64,000 nt of DNA from an uncultured Spartobacteria bacterium (GTDB taxonomy: Bacteria > Verrucomicrobiota > Verrucomicrobiia > Chthoniobacterales > Chthoniobacteraceae), in the NCBI GenBank assembly GCA_903882875.1, contig CAIRYQ010000072.1:1-64000 (forward strand). The letters run 5' to 3'. The notes beneath the pieces are model-generated. The model was not told where the DNA came from. It made no database searches and saw nothing but the letters and a program-made list of their open reading frames with translations. This document shows, piece after piece, positions 26,375 to 35,292 of the stretch. Each line of letters opens with the position of its first letter. The stretch's first letter is position 1. Made by a program: the position numbers and the translations under genes.

Positions 26375-27727
26375 TCAGACTCGCAACGATTCCTCGTTCA
26401 GTACCGCGATGGGATCGAGCGTGCGGATCTTGGCCACCGCTTCATCGGTGTGCTTGCAGTTCCCGCTGGCGAGGAGCCATGCGGCGGCGACGTGTGCGCT
26501 ACGACCGAGGCCGAGCAGGCAGTGGATGAAGACCGGGCCGCGTCCGAGGTGATCACGGATGATTTCGCACGCACGCCTGCACGTCTCCGCGTCGGGTTCG
26601 GTGAGGTCGAGGATTGGGAGCGGAAAATATTGTGCCTGCTCGCGGAACGGCATGGCTTCCTTGCTCTCCGCGGTGAGATCGATCACGGCGAGATTTGGGT
26701 GCGTTGTGATAAATGTGCGCGCTTCCGAATCAGTGCATTGTCGGCCAAAGAAGACGCCGGGCGAGGCTTCGTGCCATGCGGGCTGGCGTCGCAGCCAGCG
26801 CATCTGCCACAGCCGTGCGACGAGCGTGACGGGCAGCAGGATCCACTCGGCGGCGGGCGTGGGGCTGCCGGAACATTTTTGCAACCAGCGCGGATTCGTC
26901 GTGGCGTATGCGAGCGCGGTGAGCGCGCACGCGATTGCGGGCCAGCCGAACCACAGCCATGCGCCATGAAAAAACGCGGGCAGCGCGGGCAGCGTGCAGG
27001 CGAGTGCGCCCGCGCCGTAGCGCAGCGCGATCCGTCGCGAGGACGCGCTCGTTTTTCCAACCAATCCGCGCGGGCCGGGCTGCGTGATGCGATCCGGCAG
27101 CAGCGCGACGGTGGCGTAGGCCATGAGGAAGCCGGTGACGACATCCATGAGATGATGTTGCCACACGAGCAGCGTGGATACGCCGATGGTAATGAACCAC
27201 CAGCGCATCGCAGTCCGCGCCCAGCCGCGCATGTGCCGGCCGTACGTGATCCAAAAAAGGCAGCGCAGGCCGATGTGGAGCGAGGGCGCGAGATTGTATG
27301 GGAGATCGTTCGCGTAGAGCGCGCGGAACAGCGGTGCAGTCCACCCGGTCGGCATCGGGCGCGGGAGATCGAATTTCAGCGGCCAGATCAAAAAGCACAC
27401 GCCTGTGAGTGTGATGATCGTGAACACGCGCATGCCGAGGAGACGGAGTTCGTGCCTCGTGCGCGGGAGGAAAAATGCGATGACGAAAAGCAGATCGAGC
27501 GACCAGTACGGGACGATGAGTTCCGGCACGAAGGGCACGTGCCTTTCCCATTCCCAATACCATGTGCCGACATCCGAGCGGCGTGACGTGAACCAGTTGC
27601 AAAATCCGTACGCGATGAAAAACCACGGGCCGCACAGGGAGAGCCACGCGAGCCCGCGCCAGCGCAGGCCTCGCTCTACGATTGCGGATTCACGGCCGGC
27701 GTCCGCACTTTTGTGCGGCGCGCTCAC
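26375..27727 (-). CDS. PAP2 / dual-specificity phosphatase fusion (YnbD-like)
   Basis: 450 residues. The start is a GTG at 27727 that overlaps the upstream stop as GTGA; longer frames are inside that gene. About 15-300: a multi-pass membrane PAP2/inositol-phosphorylceramide-synthase-like domain with PYNLAPSLHIGL and WQHHLMDVVTGFLMAY. From about 310: a cytoplasmic dual-specificity phosphatase with the active-site loop VFIHCLLGLGRSA (Cx5R). This architecture is that of E. coli YnbD. It closes a five-gene operon of CDP-alcohol phosphotransferase, PlsC, CdsA, hydrolase/methyltransferase and this phosphatase. The operon suggests synthesis and trimming of an unusual phospholipid, possibly with an inositol- or phosphate-bearing head group. 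Confidence 0.85.
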   Translation of the reverse strand: MSAPHKSADAGRESAIVERGLRWRGLAWLSLCGPWFFIAYGFCNWFTSRRSDVGTWYWEWERHVPFVPELIVPYWSLDLLFVIAFFLPRTRHELRLLGMRVFTIITLTGVCFLIWPLKFDLPRPMPTGWTAPLFRALYANDLPYNLAPSLHIGLRCLFWITYGRHMRGWARTAMRWWFITIGVSTLLVWQHHLMDVVTGFLMAYATVALLPDRITQPGPRGLVGKTSASSRRIALRYGAGALACTLPALPAFFHGAWLWFGWPAIACALTALAYATTNPRWLQKCSGSPTPAAEWILLPVTLVARLWQMRWLRRQPAWHEASPGVFFGRQCTDSEARTFITTHPNLAVIDLTAESKEAMPFREQAQYFPLPILDLTEPDAETCRRACEIIRDHLGRGPVFIHCLLGLGRSAHVAAAWLLASGNCKHTDEAVAKIRTLDPIAVLNEESLRV

Positions 27728-29484
27728 AGCTTCCGCGCAGCGGCGACGGTGAATATCCCGAAGTCGTCGGTCCACTGTGCGGCCTTCGTGAAGCCGGCTT
27801 CGCGCACAAGCGAATCCATCTCGCCCTGCGCGCGGCGGCGCATGATCCACGGCTGGCCGTCGCGGTTTGTCAGCACGCGCGCGATCATCTCCACCTGCGG
27901 ATGCCACGGCTGGCACGTGTAGAGCAGCCAGCCATTTGTCGGCAGCAGTGCGTGGAGCGCGCCGAGCGAACGGCGCAGCGGATCGTTAGCGGGGAAAAGT
28001 TCGTAGAGTCCCGAGACGACGGCGATGCCCGGCTGTGGAGCGATCGTTGCAATGGATGCGGGATCGAATGCGTCGCCTTTCTCGTGCTTGATGCGCATGC
28101 CGAGGCCGAGCGCGCCGGCGGATGCGCGTCCACATTCGAGCGCGGTTTCGCTGCGGTCGCGGCAGGTTGCGGAAAAGCCCGCGCCTTCGTCCGATGCGAG
28201 CAGGTCGAGCAGGTAGCGGCCTGCGCCTCCGGCGATGTCGGCGACGTGCAGCGGCAGGCCATCTTTGCGCACTGCGGATGCGGCGCGCTGGAGCGCGGCG
28301 CGCAGCAATTCGCGGCGCTGGCGGATGCCACGCCAGCCGATCGCGTTGAGGTAGCCGCGATCGATCATCTGGCCGATCACGGGGAAGCCGCGCGCTTCGT
28401 TGCGATAGACGTAGTCGAGCGATTCGCCGGAATCGAATCCTGTACGGAGACCGAGGGTGATGCCTTCGCTCAACTTCCCGAGCGTGCGCATCGAGAGGCG
28501 CTGCACGGTGAACGACATTCCTTTCAGTGAGAGCGCGGGGAGCGTTTGACGCAGCGTGTCGTATTCGTATTTCGTCGTGCCGCGTTCGTCGCCGCGTGAG
28601 GAGACGGGTGAGCCATCGGGCTGCTCCTGCACAAATCTGCGAATGATAGCACACACTTCCTCACGGCAGAGATCGTGGAAGATCGCGTGGCGCGCGAATG
28701 GCAGCGCGACGTGCTCTTTCACCGCAGCGCCGCTGCGCAGGAAGAACTGCTCGTGCGCTGTGTTCTTCACCACGCTGTCGTCACTGGCGGAGAAAAGCAG
28801 AAGTGGCTGCGTCATCACTGCGGCGTCGGCGATCACGCGTTTCGCCGTGTCGAAAAGCTCGACGAGGATGCGTGCGGAGATGTCCTTCGAGATCGTCTTG
28901 TCCGCGTCGTAGGCACGCTGCTCCGCGCCGTCGCGTGTGAGCCATGCGCCGTTCACGTAGCTCTTGATCGTGGCATCCGGCTTGAGCTTCAGCAGCATCC
29001 GCGTGCCCATGAGCGCGCCGGGGACGTAGAGCTTTACCTCAAAGGCCGGAGTTGCGAGCACGAGCGCGGCGAGCGGCGGCGCGTAGTCGTGCGCCCACGC
29101 TGCCGCCACGACCGCACCGACGCTGTGCGCGACGATGGACATCCGTTCGCGCGGCACGCCGTGCGTGGCGGTGATGTGATCAACGAATGTCTCCAAATCG
29201 CGCACGTAGGCCATGAAGCCCGGCGCATGTCCGCGGCGGCCGGGCGACTGGCCGTGACCGCGCGCTTCCCATGCGAAGATCGCCGTGTCCGGCAGCGCGA
29301 GGTGTGGCACCACGGCGTCCCAGCGGTCGGCGTGCTCGTGGCCGCGGTGAAGGAGCAGCATCGCGCGCTTGAAGCCGGCGGCGGACGCCCAGATTTTGTA
29401 TTGCAGCGTCTCGCCGTCTTCGGCGGTGAATATGGCGCGTGTGCCGGTGGCGGCGGGATTTTGCGATGGATGCTCGGAGGTCAT
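27724..29484 (-). CDS. Bifunctional alpha/beta hydrolase / class I SAM methyltransferase (YnbC-like)
   Basis: 586 residues, the length of E. coli YnbC. About 15-300: alpha/beta hydrolase with MLLLHRGHEHADRWD, the nucleophile elbow VAHSVGA (Ser121), the acid in SASDDSVVKN and His in FARHAIFHD, a monoacylglycerol-lipase-like fold. About 330-586: a methyltransferase with SAM motif VADIAGGAGRYLLDLL and GIAVVSGLYELFP. The hydrolase could remove an acyl chain and the methyltransferase could modify the head group, both on the operon's lipid product. The stop overlaps the GTG of the PAP2 gene. cdsA lies 28 bp upstream. Confidence 0.88.
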   Translation of the reverse strand: MTSEHPSQNPAATGTRAIFTAEDGETLQYKIWASAAGFKRAMLLLHRGHEHADRWDAVVPHLALPDTAIFAWEARGHGQSPGRRGHAPGFMAYVRDLETFVDHITATHGVPRERMSIVAHSVGAVVAAAWAHDYAPPLAALVLATPAFEVKLYVPGALMGTRMLLKLKPDATIKSYVNGAWLTRDGAEQRAYDADKTISKDISARILVELFDTAKRVIADAAVMTQPLLLFSASDDSVVKNTAHEQFFLRSGAAVKEHVALPFARHAIFHDLCREEVCAIIRRFVQEQPDGSPVSSRGDERGTTKYEYDTLRQTLPALSLKGMSFTVQRLSMRTLGKLSEGITLGLRTGFDSGESLDYVYRNEARGFPVIGQMIDRGYLNAIGWRGIRQRRELLRAALQRAASAVRKDGLPLHVADIAGGAGRYLLDLLASDEGAGFSATCRDRSETALECGRASAGALGLGMRIKHEKGDAFDPASIATIAPQPGIAVVSGLYELFPANDPLRRSLGALHALLPTNGWLLYTCQPWHPQVEMIARVLTNRDGQPWIMRRRAQGEMDSLVREAGFTKAAQWTDDFGIFTVAAARKL

Positions 29485-29512
29485 GGCTGCTGTTCCGTGT
29501 GAGTGGATTTTG

Positions 29513-30454
29513 TCACGTCCAGATCCACTTCACGAGATGGAAGAACACCGGCGCGGCGAAACAGAGTGAATCAATGCGATCGAGCACACCGCCGTGGCCG
29601 GGGATGATGTCGCCGTAGTCCTTCACGCCGCGGTCGCGCTTGATTGCGCTCATCACGAGTCCGCCGAAGAATCCCATGACTACGATCACCGCGGCCATTC
29701 CCGCGGCCTGCAGCGGCGTGAACGGCGTGCTCCACCACAGCGCGGCGCCGATGGCGGTCGCCGAGAGTCCTCCTCCGACGAGTCCCTCGATGGTCTTGTT
29801 CGGACTGAGCTTCGGCGCGACGGGGTGTTTGCCGCACAGTTTGCCACAGACGTATTGCAGCACGTCGGAAATCTGCGCGATGCACACGAGGAAGAAGAGC
29901 AGCCGTGCGTTGCAGTCCGGCATTCCTTTCACATCGAGGAGGAACAGCGCGGGCGCGTGGCTCACGCAATACACGGCGAGCATGAGGCCCCATTGGATCT
30001 TCGCGGTGCGCTCCATGAAGTGCTCCGTGTCGCCCGCGAGCGCGCTGCGCATCGGGATGAAGAGGAACGCATACACCGGGATGAGGACGATGTAGAAATT
30101 GTACCACGCAGTTGCGAGCGTCCAGTAGTGCAGCGGGAGGATGATGAAGAATGCCCAGAACAGCGTGCGATGATCCGCGCGGCGCGTGGGCGTGAGTGTG
30201 ATGAATTCGCGCAGCGCGAGAAAGGACATCAGCGAAAACATGATGACAAGGGCCGTGCGCCCGAGCGCGAGCGCGCCGCCGAAGACAATGCACATCACCC
30301 ACCACGCGCGGATGCGCGCGTTGAGATTGTCCACGACGCGGCGTCCGCTCTCGTCCTTCACGCGCGCCTTCAGGATCGCGCCGATGATGCTCGCCACGAT
30401 CAGCAGCGCGAGCACGCCGCCGAGGAGGATGAGGGTCTGGCGGTCGAGGTTCAT
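29513..30454 (-). CDS. cdsA: Phosphatidate cytidylyltransferase (CdsA/YnbB family)
   Basis: 313-residue integral membrane enzyme making CDP-diacylglycerol from phosphatidate and CTP. The full family signature is present near the C-terminus: SAIKRDRGVKDYGDIIPGHGG followed by VLDRIDS. About seven hydrophobic segments are visible. In this operon it corresponds to YnbB and would supply CDP-diacylglycerol to the CDP-alcohol phosphotransferase gene at 31047. It overlaps plsC (ATGA at 30451-30454). It is probably not the only cdsA in the genome, since the operon looks dedicated. Confidence 0.92.
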   Translation of the reverse strand: MNLDRQTLILLGGVLALLIVASIIGAILKARVKDESGRRVVDNLNARIRAWWVMCIVFGGALALGRTALVIMFSLMSFLALREFITLTPTRRADHRTLFWAFFIILPLHYWTLATAWYNFYIVLIPVYAFLFIPMRSALAGDTEHFMERTAKIQWGLMLAVYCVSHAPALFLLDVKGMPDCNARLLFFLVCIAQISDVLQYVCGKLCGKHPVAPKLSPNKTIEGLVGGGLSATAIGAALWWSTPFTPLQAAGMAAVIVVMGFFGGLVMSAIKRDRGVKDYGDIIPGHGGVLDRIDSLCFAAPVFFHLVKWIWT

Positions 30455-31050
30455 TTCGGGCGCAGCGCCAGCATCGCGTCGCGGGCGCGGGTGAGAAAAT
30501 CAGGTTTCAGCTCGCCCTGCGCGAGGCGGAGCGATTCGCCGAAGGTGACCGAGCAGAGCATTGGCACGGGGAGGATTTCGCCCTTCGGCAGGACGCGGTT
30601 GAGGTTTTCGATGAAGACGGGCACGAGCGCGATTTCGGGCAGCGCCTTTGCGATGTGAAAGAGGCCGGGGCGGAATTCGTTCACCTCGCCATCGGGGTTA
30701 CGCGTGCCCTCCGGAAAAATGATGAGTGACTCGCCGCCGCGGAGCGTGTCGAGCATCGGCGTCAGCGGATTGCTGTCGCGCGTGACGGCGCGGCGCTCGA
30801 TGAGGACCGCGCGGAAGACACGGCTCGCGAGCCATTCGCGCACGCCGCCTTTCCAGTAGTCGCGCGCCGCGATGGGCCGCGTCTTGCGCCGCAGGTCGTC
30901 AGGCAGCGATGCCCAAAGTAACACGAAGTCGAGGTTGCTCGTGTGGTTTGCAAAATACACGCGCTGCTCCCCGACGGGTGTGCAGCCCTGCCAGCGCGCG
31001 CGTGCGCCGGTGAGGATGCGGGCGACCCATGCGAGTAGCGATGCGGTCAT
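30451..31050 (-). CDS. plsC: 1-acyl-glycerol-3-phosphate acyltransferase (PlsC family)
   Basis: 199 residues from the ATG at 31050 that overlaps the preceding stop (ATGA). Motif I is NHTSNLD (H-x4-D), motif II lies around RAVLIERRAV, and motif III is IIFPEGTRN; these are the acceptor and glycerophosphate sites of the PlsC family. The N-terminus has one hydrophobic anchor. It would make phosphatidate, the CdsA substrate, directly before cdsA in the operon. This gene has no counterpart in the four-gene ynbABCD set of E. coli and appears to be an insertion into that arrangement. Confidence 0.88.
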   Translation of the reverse strand: MTASLLAWVARILTGARARWQGCTPVGEQRVYFANHTSNLDFVLLWASLPDDLRRKTRPIAARDYWKGGVREWLASRVFRAVLIERRAVTRDSNPLTPMLDTLRGGESLIIFPEGTRNPDGEVNEFRPGLFHIAKALPEIALVPVFIENLNRVLPKGEILPVPMLCSVTFGESLRLAQGELKPDFLTRARDAMLALRPK

Positions 31051-31697
31051 GATGAGCGGCGGTAGCAGCGGATGATGCGGCGCGCAGCGGTCGCCGCGGT
31101 GCCCGCGGCGATGAACGCGAGCGTCCATGCGAGGATGTTGTCTGTGAAATTGCAGAGCACGCCGATCGCCGCGGAGAGCAGTCCGGCGGTGAGGAAAAAC
31201 ATGCGCTGCGGTTTTGCAAGCGGGCCGCAGAAATCCTGTCCTTGGCCGAGCGATGCGCCGAATGCGCGCACGTATGCGGTGAAGACCGCGAGCACCGATG
31301 CGATCAAGCCGAGCGCGAGGTATCCGCACGCGAGGCCCGCGCCGGCGAGGAACAATGCGTCCTCGATGCGGTCGGGGATTTCGTTGAAGAGATCGCCGCC
31401 CTTCGATTTCAGGCCGCCTTCGACGGCAACGAGGCCGTCCATCATGTTGCACAAGAGGCGGCCTTGCACGCACAGGGCGGCAAGCAGCAAGCCGAGTGAG
31501 TGAGGAATCCATCCGTGCGAAGCGGCGAACAGGATCGCAAAGCTGATGGCCGCGAGCACCACGCCGAAAATCGAAATGCCGTTTGGCGTGATTTTCGCCC
31601 GCACCAACACTGCCGCGAATCGCCGCACCCACGCATACGAACGCGACTTCAGCGGACGCCGGTCTGCTGCGTCGGTGGATGGGACGGGATCAGCCAT
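31047..31697 (-). CDS. CDP-alcohol phosphatidyltransferase family protein (YnbA-like)
   Basis: 216-residue membrane protein from the ATG at 31697. The CDP-alcohol phosphotransferase core runs from residue 84 to 109: N84-x2-D87-G88-x2-A91-V92, then G101-x3-N105-x3-D109. In the canonical motif position 84 is Asp, 92 is Arg and 105 is Asp; these three are replaced, while D87, G88, A91, G101 and D109 are kept. Five or six hydrophobic helices surround it. It should join a head-group alcohol to CDP-diacylglycerol, but the altered metal-site residues leave activity or substrate uncertain. It is the first gene of the five-gene lipid operon and divergent from bioA, with 89 bp between starts. Confidence 0.8.
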   Translation of the reverse strand: MADPVPSTDAADRRPLKSRSYAWVRRFAAVLVRAKITPNGISIFGVVLAAISFAILFAASHGWIPHSLGLLLAALCVQGRLLCNMMDGLVAVEGGLKSKGGDLFNEIPDRIEDALFLAGAGLACGYLALGLIASVLAVFTAYVRAFGASLGQGQDFCGPLAKPQRMFFLTAGLLSAAIGVLCNFTDNILAWTLAFIAAGTAATAARRIIRCYRRSS

Positions 31698-31786
31698 TGT
31701 CTGCTGCGTATCGGAACTGCGCGCGCGGCACAAGCGCGCCATCCATGCGCTTGCCTCGCGTCGCAGCGCGCGTGCATCGTGCGGCG

Positions 31787-33172
31787 ATGGACTCCGCCGA
31801 ACTCGACAAGCGACATGTGTGGCATCCGTTCACGCAGATGCGCGAGTGGAATGCGGGTGAGCCGCTGGTGATCGTGGAGGCGGAGGGCGCGGTGTTGCGC
31901 GATGCGCAGGGGTTCGAGTATCTCGACGGGAATTCGTCGATCTGGACGAATCTGCACGGGCATCGGCGCGCGGAAATTGATGGTGCGATCCGCGAACAGC
32001 TCGGGCGTGTGGCGCACACGTCGTTCCTCGGGCTTACGAATGATGTGGCGCCTCAGTTTGCCTTCGAGCTTCTGCGCGCGATCACGCGGAGCGATACGCC
32101 GGAGGGCTGGCGCGTGTTTTTTTCCGACGATGGGTCCACGGCGGTGGAGGCGGGGCTGAAGATGATCCATCAGGCGCGGCAGCAGCGTGGGGAAAAGGAG
32201 CGGCGCGTGTTTGTGTCGCTCGGCGCGGGGTATCACGGCGACACGGTGGGCGCGATGAGCGTGGGGCACAGCACGGTGTTTCACAGCGCGTATCGCGGGC
32301 TGATGTTTGGAAGCCGCGAGGTGATGTCGCCGGCGTGCTACCGGTGTCCGTTCAACCGCGCCGCGCCCGAGCGAGGGATGGATGCGCGGCTTTCACGCAA
32401 GTGCGAGTGGGAATGCGTGGGCGCAGCAGCGAAGGCGCTGGATGATCTTGGCGATGCGGCGAGCGCATTTGTGATGGAGCCGCGCGTGCAGGGCGCGGCG
32501 GGCATGACGATGCACGCGCACGGCTACCTCTCGCGCATCGCCGCGCTGTGCCGCGAGCGCGGCGTGTGGCTGATGCTCGATGAGGTGATGACGGGCTTCG
32601 GCCGGACGGGCGCGATGTTTGCGTGCCAGCACGAGGGCGTGATGCCGGATGTGCTCGCGCTCGGAAAAGGAATCACCGGCGGCTACCTGCCGCTGGCTGC
32701 GACGGTCGCGAGCGCGGAGATTTTTGCGGCGTTCGATGGCGAGCATTCGGAGTGGCGCACTTTTTTCCACGGGCACAGCTACAGCGGGAACCAGCTCGGC
32801 TGTGCGGCGGCGCTTGCGAGCCTGCGGTTGCTCGGGACGGTGCATCCGATGGCGCATGTGCGCTCGCGTGGTGAATTTCTGCGCGTGCTGGCGCAGAAAT
32901 TTTGGGAGCATCCGAATGTGGGCGATGTACGGTGTGAGGGGATGATCTGCGCGATCGAGATCGTGGAGGATTTTGTGACGCGTCGGCGGTTTCCCGCGGA
33001 AAATCGCACGGGTTTCCGCGTGAGCGAGGCAGCGCGCAAGCACTGGCTGATCACGCGCTGCGTCGGCGATGTGCTGGTGCTTATGCCGCCGTATTGCGTG
33101 AGCGAGGAGCAGCTCGCGCAGGCGGTGGACGGACTGTGGCGCGCACTGTGCGGGGTGGTGCCGGCGAAGTAG
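31787..33172 (+). CDS. bioA: Adenosylmethionine-8-amino-7-oxononanoate aminotransferase
   Basis: 461 residues, PLP class III aminotransferase of biotin synthesis (KAPA to DAPA with SAM as amino donor). BioA-specific features are HVWHPFTQMREW at the N-terminus, YLDGNSSIWTNLHGH, FFSDDGSTAVEAGLKM, SLGAGYHGDTVGAMSVG, LMLDEVMTGFGRTG and the PLP-lysine region DVLALGKGITGGYLPLAAT, then HGHSYSGNQLGCAAA. The ATG at 31787 (MDSAELDKRH) gives the family N-terminus. No other biotin gene is adjacent. A weak stem (GCGGG/CCCGC, 33173-33191) followed by a T-rich run may end its transcript. Confidence 0.95.
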   Translation: MDSAELDKRHVWHPFTQMREWNAGEPLVIVEAEGAVLRDAQGFEYLDGNSSIWTNLHGHRRAEIDGAIREQLGRVAHTSFLGLTNDVAPQFAFELLRAITRSDTPEGWRVFFSDDGSTAVEAGLKMIHQARQQRGEKERRVFVSLGAGYHGDTVGAMSVGHSTVFHSAYRGLMFGSREVMSPACYRCPFNRAAPERGMDARLSRKCEWECVGAAAKALDDLGDAASAFVMEPRVQGAAGMTMHAHGYLSRIAALCRERGVWLMLDEVMTGFGRTGAMFACQHEGVMPDVLALGKGITGGYLPLAATVASAEIFAAFDGEHSEWRTFFHGHSYSGNQLGCAAALASLRLLGTVHPMAHVRSRGEFLRVLAQKFWEHPNVGDVRCEGMICAIEIVEDFVTRRRFPAENRTGFRVSEAARKHWLITRCVGDVLVLMPPYCVSEEQLAQAVDGLWRALCGVVPAK

Positions 33173-33243
33173 GCGGGGGCTTGTGTCCCGCGTTGGGTTT
33201 TCTTCTTCCGCAAACCTGATGACCCGAAATAGCAGAGGGATTT

Positions 33244-34161
33244 TCAGCCGAGCTTCAGCTTCCCGGACGCCGCCGCGAGTGCGATGACTCCGGCGACGGC
33301 GATCACGCCGCCGAGCACCGTGCGCCGCGTGGGATGATGGCCTTCGATTTTCCATGCGAGGAACTGCGTGATCACCGGCACGGTCGCGACGATGGGCATG
33401 AGGATTCCCGTGGGCGTCGTGGCCACGCCCCACTGATAGACGGCGACGCCGATGCTCGGGCCTGCGAGCGCGTTGCCGATGATCCACGGCCACGCGATCG
33501 GCCATGCGTGCGGTTCACGCTTTTCCGCGGTGCGCCGTGCGAGGAGGAAAAATGCGAGCGCGACGAGGATGCCGGGGACGATGCGTTCGTAGGCCGCGGT
33601 CGCGCCGCCGATCATGCCTTCGAGCACGCCGTGTGTGGCGGGATAGAACGCGCTCGCCTTTCTGCTGAGCACGCTGCCGAAGCCCTGGCCTGCCGCGGAG
33701 CCGAGGCCGCACAGCACGCCGATCCAGAACGCACGGTGCGGAATTTTCACGCCGCGATCCGGCGCGAGCGCGAGCGCGACGCCGCCGAGGATGACGAGCG
33801 CGCAGGTGATTTCCTGCCAGCCGAGCTTTGTGCCGAGCCAGAGCCATTCGGTGATCGCGGCGAGCGGCGCGGCGAGGCAGTGCGTGAGCAGCATCGTGAG
33901 GCGCGGGCCGATGCGGCCGATGGCGCAGAACATCGCGACGTCGCCGAGCCCGAAGCCGATGAAGCCGCTTGCGATGAACCACGGAAGCGCCGGTCCGCCG
34001 AGCAGCGGACGGCCGGCGGTGTGTGCGCAGAGCCCGAGCAGCGCCGCGCCGACGATCATGCGCGCGAGATTCGCAGGCGCGCCGCCGACGATTTTCGCGG
34101 AGCGCGCCGCGCAGATCGCGGAGCAGCTCCAGAGCAGCGTGGTGAGGATGGCGGGCAGCAT
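33244..34161 (-). CDS. DMT-superfamily (EamA) transporter
   Basis: 305 residues, ten hydrophobic helices in two EamA halves. First half: MLPAILTTLLWSCSAICAARSA, FIASGFIGFGLGDVAMFCAI, TMLLTHCLAAPLAAITEWLWLG. Second half: IIGNALAGPSIGVAVYQWGV and TVLGGVIAVAGVIALAAA. Such inner-membrane carriers export or import metabolites, amino acids or nucleotide sugars; the substrate is not recognisable. The ATG at 34161 precedes the first helix. It is convergent with bioA and stands alone on its strand. Confidence 0.82.
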   Translation of the reverse strand: MLPAILTTLLWSCSAICAARSAKIVGGAPANLARMIVGAALLGLCAHTAGRPLLGGPALPWFIASGFIGFGLGDVAMFCAIGRIGPRLTMLLTHCLAAPLAAITEWLWLGTKLGWQEITCALVILGGVALALAPDRGVKIPHRAFWIGVLCGLGSAAGQGFGSVLSRKASAFYPATHGVLEGMIGGATAAYERIVPGILVALAFFLLARRTAEKREPHAWPIAWPWIIGNALAGPSIGVAVYQWGVATTPTGILMPIVATVPVITQFLAWKIEGHHPTRRTVLGGVIAVAGVIALAAASGKLKLG

Positions 34162-34275
34162 TTTGGGGCGCGGAGTTAAACGGGTGCGTGCGGCGGGGCG
34201 CAAGGCGCAAGGGCAGGGCGTGTGGTGTGCGCTTCCCGCGTTGACCGCACGCTCCGGTGCGGCGTTAATGCGGAC

Positions 34276-34587
34276 ATGCCCGAGCCGATCGAACACGCGC
34301 CGCAGCCGGAGGCAGGAATGCCGGTGAACAACCTTGCCCGGAAAGCCGCGGAGGAAATCCGCAGGCAGCCGGTGAAGTCGCTCGTGTGGGCGTTCTTCGC
34401 CGGAATTTTCCTGACGATCTTTCCGGTCGGCAGAATCATCAGGCTCATCACGAGCATCGTGTTCGGCCTGCTACGCCCGGTGCTGCTGCTGCTCGGACTG
34501 GTGAAAGTTTCCGAGGTGCTCAACGAGAAAAGGGCGGTGTGCCGCGGTGAAAAAGCGGACGCACCCGACGGTGGGGAAGGCGAGTGA
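34276..34587 (+). CDS. Small membrane protein, unknown function
   Basis: 103 residues. An acidic/Pro-rich N-terminus is followed by an amphipathic segment (NLARKAAEEIRRQPVKS) and two hydrophobic helices (about 35-51 and 55-75), then a charged tail. The amphipathic-plus-membrane layout resembles DUF883/YqjE-type stress or ribosome-tethering proteins, but similarity is only by pattern. The stop TGA overlaps the ATG of the next small gene (TGATG), so the two are translationally coupled. The ATG at 34276 is preferred because upstream in-frame sequence is intergenic in character. Confidence 0.6.
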   Translation: MPEPIEHAPQPEAGMPVNNLARKAAEEIRRQPVKSLVWAFFAGIFLTIFPVGRIIRLITSIVFGLLRPVLLLLGLVKVSEVLNEKRAVCRGEKADAPDGGEGE

Positions 34588-34766
34588 TGGACGCGGCGGA
34601 CATCGCGAAAAGCGCGACGAAAATCGCGCGGGAAGCGCGCAGCCTCGGCAGGAGTGTGCTGGGGAATCCCGTGGCCGCGGTGCTCACGGCGCTGGCCGGG
34701 GGATTTGTCTTCGGGCTCGTGTTGCGGCTGTTCGAGCGACCGTCACGCGGGCGCGAGGAAAAGTAA
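34587..34766 (+). CDS. Small membrane protein coupled to the preceding gene
   Basis: 59 residues: MDAADIAKSATKIAREARSL forms an amphipathic helix. A single hydrophobic segment (about 27-47, NPVAAVLTALAGGFVFGLVL) and a basic tail follow. Its start shares a base with the upstream stop. The pair probably forms one small membrane complex. The general build is that of ElaB/YqjD/DUF883 inner-membrane proteins, but no diagnostic motif is seen. Confidence 0.55.
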   Translation: MDAADIAKSATKIAREARSLGRSVLGNPVAAVLTALAGGFVFGLVLRLFERPSRGREEK

Positions 34767-34781
34767 GCGCGCGCTTTTTCC

Positions 34782-35252
34782 CTACGCGCGGCGGAAGAGG
34801 GCCTGCACGTCCGCGGCATCCATGTCGCAGAGATCGAGGGCGGTCTCGCCGCGCGCGGAGGCGAACTCAAGCCGGCTGGCGAGACTTTTCACGGCGGGCG
34901 CAGCGTAGTATTTCATCGAGCCGACGGTGTGGTCGGTGCCGAAGACGAGGACGAGGATGCAGTTGTCATCAATGTTGATGATGAGCGTGCTGTACGTGTC
35001 GCCCTGCTGATACATGCTGGTGAAGTTGTGCTCGTTCACGAGCTGCGCCATGAACTGCGTGGCGTTGTAGGCGTTCGAGCCGAGGGTCGCGAGCGTCGTG
35101 GTGTCCAACGCTTCCGTGTTACCATATTGCTGGATGAGGTAGCCAGCCTTCTCGACGAGCATCGAGAGGAGCGCCTCGCTCTTTTTGACGAGGTCTCCGA
35201 GCACCTTGTCAATGTAAGCCATGTCTTCCTCGTTCAGTTGTGGAAAGGGCAT
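34782..35252 (-). CDS. Roadblock/LC7 domain protein (MglB-like)
   Basis: 156 residues. The sequence from about 15 to 135 has the alpha-beta pattern of the roadblock/LC7 fold: a long helix LVKKSEALLSMLVEKAGYLI, then ALDTTTLATLGSNAYNATQFMAQLV, YSTLIINIDDNCILVLVFG and a C-terminal helix. MglB proteins of this fold stimulate GTP hydrolysis by MglA. The MglA-like GTPase gene lies 40 bp upstream on the same strand, so this product is likely its GAP or scaffold. It ends 15 bp from the convergent small membrane-protein gene. Confidence 0.8.
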   Translation of the reverse strand: MPFPQLNEEDMAYIDKVLGDLVKKSEALLSMLVEKAGYLIQQYGNTEALDTTTLATLGSNAYNATQFMAQLVNEHNFTSMYQQGDTYSTLIINIDDNCILVLVFGTDHTVGSMKYYAAPAVKSLASRLEFASARGETALDLCDMDAADVQALFRRA

Positions 35253-35292
35253 TGTTTGCGCGGGTTCGGAAGTTTGGAGTCGGGGCGCGGAA

